Below are positions 47,301-54,940 of a DNA stretch of 54,940 nucleotides, one piece after another. Location: positions 1 through 54,940 of the forward strand of contig CAJNOQ010000323.1 in NCBI GenBank assembly GCA_905250885.1, written 5' to 3'. This stretch comes from Didymodactylos carnosus. Lineage: Eukaryota > Rotifera > Eurotatoria > Philodinida > Philodinidae. The translations under genes and the position numbers were made by a program. Below the pieces are notes generated by a model. That model searched no databases. It had not been told where the DNA came from and saw nothing but the letters and a program-made list of their open reading frames with translations. Each line of letters starts with the position of its first letter. Within the stretch, counting starts at the first letter, position 1.

Positions 47301-50179
47301 ATTTCTAAACGAAAACGTAGAGGATAAAGTTGATTTAAATATGATTTGATTAATTTTATTGAATCATCATTTCTTATCTGTGTTAATGGTGGTAATATTA
47401 TTTGTAATACATTTGCTATAGATAAATAACCAGTGAATAATATTGTTGAGATTGTTTGAGATAGTGATAATGAGAGTTGATAACTATTACGGTCATCAGT
47501 AAAACGAACTTTTTTTTTCGTCAATGTATCACCTAATTTCGGATTATCATCATCAATATCGGCACATGTTTTACGTAATTGTTCTAAAATAATTTCTGGT
47601 TTAATTAAATTAATATTCAAATAACGAATAATCAATGATAATGGAGAATTTGCATGCAAAAATGATAGTAAATCTGATATATTTAACAACGTTGACATGC
47701 CATCGGTCTGTCTAATTAGAAGAAAAAAAATAAAAACAGACGAGAAAAATGAGTTCATTTGTTAAATCAAATAGCAACATAGACACGCTAGAACGAAGAA
47801 AAATTTTGTCATCATAACGACGAGGCAAAATTTGAAACCTTTTCATCAGTTCTCTTCACAACAAACTTCAGTTAACTAACATACTATACTATTTATTAGG
47901 CTGTTTGCAAGTATCTCACATTTATTTCTAACATTTTGGTAATATGATCTTGTATGTTTTTGCAATAGTGAAGTAATTTTAGCAGGTCAGCTGGTATTTG
48001 TTCATAATAAAGGAATGAGAAGAAAAAGATTTTATGCTCCTCATTCTTTCCTAACAGTAGATGGGAAATCACAAGTGGAAGAATGATTTTATGTGTTGTT
48101 GGTTTTTTTATTGTTAATTTACGTCCAAAATCAATTTTGATTCATAACAATGCGTTTGTTATAACATAAGGAACAAGTAATTATTTGCAACGAATACTTA
48201 CAAATCGGCCCTAGAAAAACGAAAATGATGACTAAAACTCGTATAATAGAGCATTTAAATAAAATTAGAGCGACCAAGTCAAGTCAGATTTAACTTGGAT
48301 TTGAGATATTTTTAACTTGACTTGCTCAGCTCTGAATAAAAATAAACTGATAAGTTGAATCATCGTGTATACCTTCTCACAGTAAGTAGCCATGATATGA
48401 ATTCAATATGATTTTGAAATAATTGAAGACATTTGGTGAGTTTCGAACTTTTGATATTCTAAAATAATAACAACAAAATATTTGTGAATTATCAAACATG
48501 ATCAAATTCTTTTTTTTTACCAATGACATAATTGAATCTTGTAAAACAATTGCATCATTCAATGTTCGCACATTTGTCCAACAAATTAAAAATATTATTA
48601 TATGTAATGATGAAAATTCATTGATACCTAATAATTGATCAAATGATGAATAATCTCGATTTTGAATCATTGATAGTGCATCTTGCTATATAGAAGAGAA
48701 AAAGAAAAAAAAAATAAGATCATTATAAAAATATTCTTGTTTTTTGTTTTTCTTTTTTTGTAATATACGTACTACAACACATAAACCTAAATCTTTTCCA
48801 TTTTCTAATATGTACAAATATAAATCATTCCAAAACAACTTTTGATGAAAAGAATTTTTATTTAAAAAATGCATTATAATAGATGTACTATTGATACAAT
48901 TGTTATCGTTATTTATCATCATAGTCATACGATGTTCCGCTTCTAATGTTGAAATATATTTGCATAAATTACCGTTAATAATTGTAGATTTATACAATGA
49001 TTTTAAATTGTAATAATTTTCATTCAATGTATTATTTACAACGTATATGAGAATCAATTTCAATGTTTGTTTCATTGTTAATTTTAAATATGAATCACAA
49101 ACATAGAGATGTAAACTAAGTAATTGATCATATAAACATTGTTGTAGATCAGAATCTGTTGTTTTTAATATTATTAATTTATTTATACAATTATTTAACG
49201 CTCGTTCATGACTATGTAAAAAAAATTCATGAGTTAATTTACAATAGAGTGATTTAATAATTGAATAAGCACGTGATGTTTCAGATAACCATAATTGTTC
49301 TAAAAAATTAGACATGGCATCATTCAATAAATATTGTAAATCGAATTTTAATGCAACATCTTCATTTTTTAACTGTTCATAAATTTGGTGTAAACGATAA
49401 AAATTCTAAAAGATAAGAAATAACATATTGAATTAACGTAGCAATTAGCAAAACACACGTCTCTAGAAAAGTTCGTTTTTTTAAACAGGTATTTCATTAA
49501 CATCTGATTCACTGTCAATCTAAACTCAAATTTATGATTAGAAAGACATATAATATTTAATAAAACCACAAGTTGAACTTGATAAGCTACAATTCTGTCT
49601 TGACATTCCTTATGAATGTTTATTAAAAGTTAATATATTCTACTTTTTTTCTATCTAAGATTGCATATAGTTTAATCCTTTTTTACCTGAGCAACATCTA
49701 CACTGGGTTTTATTTTGCCGACAGCCAACAAATATCTGAACACTGCATCATTTTTCAATGTATTGATTAGATTCTGAATTAAACATATTTGATTAGTATG
49801 TAGATTTTGAGTAAAAGTGAAATATTAACATACCGTTTCGAGATAAAGTTTATTCTGACATTCTTGTACAAGTAATAAAGCAAAATGATATGGTGTAGAA
49901 ACAGAATTTGATCCGATACTAAAAACAAATACAAATGAAGCGTATAATAAATTTTTTATGATTATTTTACCAATATGATGCTGGATTTTTGATTATTTCA
50001 ATCAATAATTGTTCTAAACTATTTTTCAATTGAAAACGATTATTAAACAATAATTCCAGACAAACACAAGATAATTCCCATTGTCCTAAGTAGACATAAT
50101 TACAAAATGCTTGATATAAATATTCTAAATTTTTTGTTTCAACGTCAAAAAATTCGTGTGGAACTTCAAGTACATTCAT
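35355..50179 (-). CDS. ZFYVE26: ZFYVE26 / spastizin, FYVE-domain trafficking protein
   Basis: Binds PI3P through a FYVE finger and acts with spatacsin/AP-5 in endolysosomal trafficking, autophagic lysosome reformation and abscission. Eighteen exons on the minus strand: 50179-49971, 49918-49834, 49773-49687, 49405-48773, 48685-48521, 48458-48373, 47711-46624, 46442-46379, 46316-46190, 46128-44856, 44792-44037, 42929-41711, 41592-40534, 40472-38505, 38288-38078, 38017-37835, 37772-37722, 35525-35355. The total length is divisible by three: about 3,144 aa against 2,539 in human. The FYVE finger spans a splice junction near residue 2270: WTQDE, CMCCKQTQF, RRHHCRR|CGRVVCKNC, RTCKSC. The C-terminal helical repeats (ILLQIDVTRFIY; GLIQMIKNDDVR|INAYIFVGKLRAAYLIAI; VKDICSKWL) match human ZFYVE26. 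A Gly/Asp-rich low-complexity loop sits near 39270-39330. ATG at 50179 follows a CAG acceptor by 5 nt. Confidence 0.92.
35526..37721 (-). other. 2.2-kb last intron of ZFYVE26
   Basis: The donor GTGAGTG at 37721 and acceptor TTTTTCTAG at 35526 join in phase 0 between NDDVR and INAYIF. Both sides match the human protein, so the intron is real. It carries a hAT-type foldback (36669-37074), a small CTAATCCC...GATTAGGG palindrome near 35940, and otherwise unassigned sequence. Confidence 0.8.
36669..37074. mobile_element. Diverged hAT-type foldback in the ZFYVE26 intron
   Basis: The ends TAGACATGTACCGA and the complement of TAGGTATGCACAGG resemble the TAGGCATGCACC ends of the element at 23125. The flanks GTCTCGAT (36661-36668) and GTCTCAAA (37075-37082) agree at 6 of 8 positions, a plausible aged target duplication. 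Inner arms share TGTAGAAAAATGTTTGCTCTACAAAA with the 23-kb element and its own inverted copy. No coding content. Confidence 0.6.
43042..43950. mobile_element. 909-bp Tc1/mariner MITE in a ZFYVE26 intron
   Basis: The ends CAGGGTAGCCTAAAAGTGGC and the complement of CAGGGTGGTCCAAAAATGGC are flanked by TA on both sides (43040-43041 and 43951-43952), the Tc1/mariner target. Terminal inverted repeats extend about 180 bp (TTTACCGAGGTAAACACACA, ATTCAACGGGAAAT, GTGCAAAATGCCATGAGAAA and counterparts). The middle is unrelated AT-rich DNA without transposase motifs. It occupies most of the 1.1-kb intron 42930-44036. Confidence 0.82.
47712..48372 (-). other. 661-bp intron of ZFYVE26
   Basis: Lies between the exons encoding WLLTVR and QTDGMSTLLN; phases agree. 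AT-rich with no repeat arms recognised beyond a short self-complementary CAAGTCAAGTCAGA / TTGACTTG stretch near 48277-48325. Confidence 0.6.
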
Positions 50180-50184
50180 TTTAT

Positions 50185-50186
50185 CT
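50185..50186 (-). promoter_or_regulatory. Splice acceptor 5 nt before the ZFYVE26 ATG
   Basis: On the minus strand GTTTTTTCAG is followed by ATAAA-ATG. A pyrimidine tract and AG this close to the start are typical of trans-spliced leaders, though a short 5'-UTR intron would look the same. Confidence 0.5.
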
Positions 50187-50599
50187 GAAAAAACAAAAAA
50201 TGTTTATGAGAGCCTTACTCATATTCATGGAAGTCGTTCTATTCACTAAACGCAATAAACTAGCGCTTATCATTCTTTTTTCATTTCTCTTCTGTAAACG
50301 GGGTATTTTTCACTGTAATTATGGAGTGTCGCCGGTTTTTTCGTGCTTCGTTTGATAAAAACTGCCGAACATATGATAAATTTTTTTATTACAAATTCTT
50401 TTAATTTTTTTCAAAAAAAACAAACAATAGAAACAAAAATCTGAGAAAAACACATTTTACGTTTCTTTTCAATCAAAAATCATACGTGCATAAATCTGTA
50501 TGACAAAAAAGATGCTAAACGACTATTCACGAATTTTTCTTAGTTCAGAATTTCATCATATACGATTTAATTTTAAATCAATGTAATACAAATATACTG

Positions 50600-52291
50600 T
50601 CAAAAGCGTTTCCAGCTAGAAAATAAACTTTTTGTTGGTATTGCGGCCACTGCTGACGCTGCTTGACGTTTTTGTTCTTCTGCTTCCTAGAGAAACAAAA
50701 ACATATCTTAAAATAGAAAGTAAATTTTTTATTTCCTTTTATCTTTTTTTCTGATACCCTTGTTGTTACTTATATTGTGTTTTTTTATCTATACGAAATA
50801 ATGAGTGTCTCTCCACTTACTTGTGAACATTACTAGTTATTTTTTCTTATTTTAAATAAAAAGTTTAAACTAAATATAGTCTTTTACACACAAAACTCAC
50901 TAATAATTGTTGTTGTCGAAATGAAAATGCTTCCAATGGATTATTTTCTTGATTATAATGATCAAGTACATCACGTACATCTTCTACACCACTAGCAGCA
51001 ATCACTAAAAGAATAAAAATAATATTTTATTGATTAAATATGCACTCTAGCTCATACTTCTTAAGAAAGTAGCTAAGTGAAGTAATGTTAGATCATTGTC
51101 GTCACCATCCCATTTTTGCAAACGATGTAAAGCATTTCTTGGCTGTAATGAATAAGCAGCTTCGTCCCAGTCCAAAAATATAATCTTTTTCAAATCACGA
51201 TTCAAACATGATAAATCCTAAAAGAAACAAAGAATTATTAATCATTTATAGTAGCACTGTTCTAGTTTATTCTTACTTTAATATGTGTGCCTTTAATAAA
51301 ACGTGTATTTTCCCGAAATATCCGATGCATAATTTTATGCCCTACATCCATTGTATCAATAACCGAGTTTGCTGCCTAAAACATTTAAATAACAGTCTCT
51401 ACTGGAAATTATTCTTTATTTTTTCAGTATTAATCATACCCATGTTGTTTCTTTTGTATAAATAACAATTTCATATATTGGGTAACCAACTTCATTAAGA
51501 AAATAATCGAGTCCTGGACGTTTTTTATATCTCCATCCTGTTCCATATGTCCATTCTGGATTCAATAGTATTCCTGACATTTCAATAACTAATGTGTATA
51601 ATGGTTGAATTGATGGGTGAAGAGGATCTGGCAATAGTTTATCACTAGTCGGATCTTTAATTGTTTGCCAATAATCAACAACACCTTTAGATGAACGTTT
51701 TAAATATTGCTTCCATGTTGGCAAATGACTATAATCATCGAATATGACACGTCCTTCTTCATCTAATTGTGGTGAACCCCAAATAAGTACGATGTAACCT
51801 AGTGTACTTACAAGCCACACGCCAAGAAAATAAGCGGTATATTTGAGCATTTTAACATCAAGAGCGGCTCGAGCAGCACGTTCTTTTTGTTCATCTGATG
51901 TATCATCATTTGACGACGATGACGAATTTGTTTTTTGTTTTAAATCATTAGATTTAGGAGAAAAGATAAACGGTGTTTTTGATATCGATGGATCATTAGC
52001 TGTATCATCAATAATTGTTTGAGTTGGCGTAGAGGATTTAATATGTTGCAAACAAAAAGCCGAAAATGAAAATACGCGCTTAGGAGGATTAGAAAGAAAA
52101 TTTAAATATGAATGACGCCGTTGTTTTAAAGGGGAAAATAAACAAAATGTCAATTCCGGTGTTGTAACTCTTGTTTTTAACGAAAATAGTTGTCGTTGTA
52201 ATAAAAATGGAATTTTCATTGGTTGAATATTGATAGTACGCTGCAAACTCAAACAACCATAACAAAGAATTTTCCTACTTGAATATAGCAT
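50600..52291 (-). CDS. TIMM50: TIM50, mitochondrial inner-membrane import receptor
   Basis: Subunit of the TIM23 translocase that receives presequence proteins in the intermembrane space. Five exons on the minus strand: 52291-51440, 51375-51277, 51217-51058, 51004-50901, 50686-50600, giving 433 residues in frame. The N-terminus is basic and Arg/Lys-rich without acids, fitting a mitochondrial presequence. One membrane segment at about residues 151-171 ([19 protein letters not shown]) follows a Ser-rich linker. The FCP1-like domain follows: [74 protein letters not shown]. The phosphatase DxDx motif is replaced by IEMSG, as is usual for animal TIM50 (LELTG in human), so it is a binding fold, not a phosphatase. 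An AG acceptor sits 13 nt before the ATG. Confidence 0.93.
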
Positions 52292-53109
52292 AGCAAAGAG
52301 AAATCTTAAATGAAAATAACTCAACTGATATTAATAAATTCTCAATTAGTATACTACTATCTCAAATAAATATCATTTGCGACAGCATGTCTCGTAAGAA
52401 TACTCCTGTTTTTCATATATTTCTTTGAGTTGAAAGATGTCATTTTAGAAACCGTTTGCACAACTATTTAGTAACCAAAAATTGAGCATTAGATTATTTT
52501 TCTTTATTACAGTCTGGTATATGAAAATGTAAAAATTAACTTTTATCCATATAACAGAAAATATATATATAACGAAAAACAGCAAGAATCCAACTGTCAA
52601 GAAAAAGTAAGTATATCATACAAACTCAAGGCAAAACAAGATTTATCACAAAATATCTTTTCATACAAGATGAGCTATTGCTTGAAAAAAAACGAATGAA
52701 ATACAAAGTAAGAATTAGACAGAAAGACGAGGGTGATGTTTGTACATTTCCAAGTGCAATAGTCAGGGGGGAGGGTATGTCTCTTTCTCTCGTTTTCGTT
52801 TCTAAGGCTTGGATGCTGATTTACTATCGACGAATTATCATTGCTGTCAAAAAGTTCACTATACAATTATAAATAAGACAGTCATGTAACCATATTTTTC
52901 TTTCTATCTGGTTCAATACGAAAAAATTGTTGGATAAAATCAATGAACAAAATTATAAACAAAAAACACAAGAGTAAAGAGAAGTTTGACTTCCAAATAG
53001 AATATTTCTATTAACAAAAATCTTAACAAACTATCGAAAAAAGAAAATAAGATCCAAGTACGGAGAGATATATATGAAAGACATTCTCAAAAGAGTGTAA
53101 AAATAGAGA
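52292..53109. other. Gap between MFSD1 stop and TIM50 start
   Basis: 818 bp of AT-rich DNA with no recognisable gene. It should hold the MFSD1 3' UTR and the TIM50 upstream region. Confidence 0.4.
52305..52306 (-). promoter_or_regulatory. Splice acceptor 13 nt before the TIM50 ATG
   Basis: On the minus strand TATTTTCATTTAAG precedes ATTTCTCTTTGCT-ATG. Same arrangement as in ZW10 and ZFYVE26; candidate spliced-leader acceptor. The tract is less pyrimidine-rich, so weaker. Confidence 0.35.
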
Positions 53110-53929
53110 TTAGGTCTCGATCGTTTGATCGTCGTCACTCGTTGTACTAACAAGCGCATTAATTGTCGAATTTACGCTTCGTGATGACACACGTTTTGAT
53201 TGAATTTCTTCTAATCGTTTACCTCGCACACTTGTACTATCATTTAATACTCCACCTTTGATTGAATTCCATATATATAAAAAGGCGGCAGCTAATAATG
53301 CAATTTCCAGAGAAACAATAAAAAATATTTCCAATAAAAAATAGCCGTATGAATCCAATATGAGACCAGTAAAAATATTCCTAAAAGAACGTTATCATTA
53401 TAACGTATTCTAAGATAATTATAACGAATTTATCATTATATTTATCTTAGAATATAGGTAAGAAAACTCGTCAGATAAAAATACTCACATAACAGCAAGA
53501 CCAAGGTTTTGTATTGCCTGCATAAGACCGTATGCTGTACCTAATAATTGTTTTGGTACGAGAAATGCAACCATTGGCCACAATGATGCAGCCAAAATTG
53601 AATAGGCAATACCCATAATAACTAATGGCACAATGGGATGGATAAATACAAATGCTAATAATGCATGAGCTAATATTGTTGCCATAATACTGCCAATAAG
53701 CCAGTAAATATTTCTTCCAGTACGATCAACAATATAGCCAAGCAATGGTGATAAAATAGCTGACATAAAGTATACTAAACTATTGCAAGCGTTTGCCCAC
53801 TGAGGAGATAAATTGTATTTTGACTCAAAAAAGAGTTGCGCGGCAGCTATAAATGGGAATACAGCCACGTAATAAAATACACATATCGCATAAACGCAAT
53901 ATAACGATGGAGGGAAATGACGAACATCT
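53110..53929 (-). CDS. MFSD1: MFSD1-like lysosomal transporter, C-terminal part only
   Basis: Major facilitator superfamily member; vertebrate MFSD1 is a lysosomal dipeptide exporter. Two 3' exons on the minus strand are visible: 53929-53489 (acceptor TTTTGGTAG) and 53380-53110, joined in phase (LAVM|NIFTG). They cover the second six-helix bundle: DVRHFPPSLYCVYAICVFYY, VAVFPFIAAAQLFFE, SPLLGYIVDRTGRNIYW (the intracellular loop between helices, DRTGR), YSILAASLWPMVAFLVPK, LGTAYGLMQAIQNLGLA, GLILDSYGYFLLEIFF. These match human MFSD1 in order. A hydrophilic Ser/Thr-rich cytosolic tail ends DDDQTIET. The upstream exons are not in 53930-54940 and must lie beyond the window. Confidence 0.9.
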
Positions 53930-54015
53930 ACCAAAATAGAAAAACAGATGTATACAGGGTCAATAGACAATTGATTTGAGACATAGTGCTTGCTGTATTA
54001 AAGTTGTTGTCTGAC

Positions 54016-54310
54016 GAAGGAACCTCCCGAGATTCCCACTTCCGATTCAAATGCTTTGTACATGGATCGATAGATCTCAGTGAGGTAGTAAATATTCTAA
54101 AAGGATTCGAGTCCATGACTCTTGAAGACCCGGTTTTCTGGAAAACCAGTTTTTCAGAAACACTAAAAGGTACTAACTTAGTACTAAACCAACCGGGTCT
54201 TCAAGAGTCATGGGCCCGAATCCTTTTAGAGTATTTACTACTTCACTGGGGTCTATCGATCCATGTACAAAGCATTTGAATCGGAAGTGGGCATCTTGGG
54301 AGGTTCCTTC
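54016..54310. repeat. Foldback element upstream of the visible MFSD1 exons
   Basis: Left arm 54016-54131 and right arm about 54194-54310 are inverted copies: GAAGGAACCTCCC ends, CACTTCCGATTCAAATGC, TTTGTACATGGATCGATAGA, CATGACTCTTGAAGACCCGG. It lies within what is probably an MFSD1 intron. No target duplication is clear. High arm similarity suggests a fairly young non-autonomous element. Confidence 0.72.
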
Positions 54311-54448
54311 ATGAGTTTTATTGTTTCTGCTTCCTTTGACGGTAGAAGACCAGTGTTAGTGTAACCGTGTTACGTATGCTGTTTCCAAACTTGACATTGA
54401 AAAAGTTTCACACCATCGTCTTCATACTAAAAAAGAAAATATTCAAAA

Positions 54449-54940
54449 ATATATCAATCGTTGCTTGTAAATAACTGTAGAATCACATCACTAAGTGATC
54501 TTACTTACTTTTACTATCAGGTAAAATGAAATTACTAAGCAGTTCATGACACGTTCGAAGTATTAAAAAATGAGTATAATCGATGTCTTTCGATCTTTTT
54601 AGAAATAATTATAAGTAACAATAAAGTAATTTTTGAAAACCTTGCCAACGACTACATAATAACAAAGAACTTTCAAGCTATCTAATTTGTAGCCTAGGTC
54701 ATTCTGCGTGAGATAAGCGGAATGATATTTTTAAAATTTGTCATTAGAAAAACTCTTCTGCACTTTATTATTACTTATAATTATTTCTAAAAAGATCAAA
54801 AGACTTCGATTATACTCATTTTTTAATACTTCGAACGTGTCATGAACTACTTAGTAATTTCATTTTACCTGATAGTAAAAGTAAGTAAGATCACTTAGTG
54901 ATGTGATTCTACAGTTATTTACAAGCAACGATTGATATAT
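54449..54940. repeat. Large foldback reaching the window end
   Basis: The left arm from 54449 (ATATATCAATCGTTGCTTG) is mirrored by the last bases of the window (CAAGCAACGATTGATATAT). Arms of about 190 bp share AGAATCACATCACTAAGTG, TAAAATGAAATTACTAAG and GAACGTGTCATGAAC on opposite strands. The spacer is about 100 bp. It probably also lies in an MFSD1 intron; the right boundary may continue outside. Confidence 0.75.

Noticed and set aside
53930..54015. Further MFSD1 coding sequence upstream of 53929
   Set aside because: The frame continues only into VYICFSIL, which is the pyrimidine tract before the TTTTGGTAG acceptor; no MFSD1 homology there.

Overview
The window is eukaryotic, AT-rich DNA with intron-rich genes, many of them split by introns of about 50-110 bp, and the standard genetic code. 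All recognisable proteins are animal orthologues: CCT8, DUSP10, ZW10, ZFYVE26/spastizin, TIM50 and MFSD1. Compact introns, probable spliced-leader acceptors next to several start codons, and many decayed foldback DNA transposons point to an invertebrate. A bdelloid rotifer is my best guess, inferred from style and not from a diagnostic marker. There is no prokaryotic operon, phage or CRISPR content.

Layout: 1-197 truncated foldback repeat; 945-2760 (-) CCT8 chaperonin subunit; about 3420-3873 (-) broken KCTD-like BTB remnant; 4.8-5.9 kb small inverted elements; 6708-7567 (+) secreted six-cysteine protein, possibly NTR/TIMP-like; 9.7-12.8 kb a dense nest of inverted-repeat elements; 14787-16684 (+) DUSP10-like MAP-kinase phosphatase; 18.8-22.7 kb a dead LINE whose reverse transcriptase is split inside the FADD motif by a tRNA-headed SINE; 23125-23542 a foldback element with a perfect 8-bp target duplication; 25658-26920 (+) secreted WxxW-domain plus trypsin-fold protease; 28920-34827 (-) ZW10; 35355-50179 (-) ZFYVE26; 50600-52291 (-) TIM50; 53110 to about 53929 (-) the 3' end of MFSD1, which continues beyond the window.

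I rebuilt exon structures by joining GT/AG sites and checking phase. CCT8 (563 aa), ZW10 (762 aa), ZFYVE26 (about 3,144 aa), TIM50 (433 aa), the protease (368 aa), the DUSP (580 or 595 aa) and the secreted protein (245 aa) all close in frame, so these look like intact genes. The genes are mostly housekeeping: protein folding, kinetochore/ER-Golgi tethering, endolysosomal trafficking, mitochondrial import and lysosomal transport. They do not form one pathway. ZW10, ZFYVE26, TIM50 and MFSD1 lie head-to-tail on the minus strand with 420-820 bp gaps.

The most interesting material is in the non-housekeeping sequence: a SINE resembling the CORE class, the WxxW-protease fusion, TE-with-TE nesting inside an intron of ZW10, and foldback elements sitting in introns or a 3' UTR of intact genes. 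I found no self-contained new multi-gene system.
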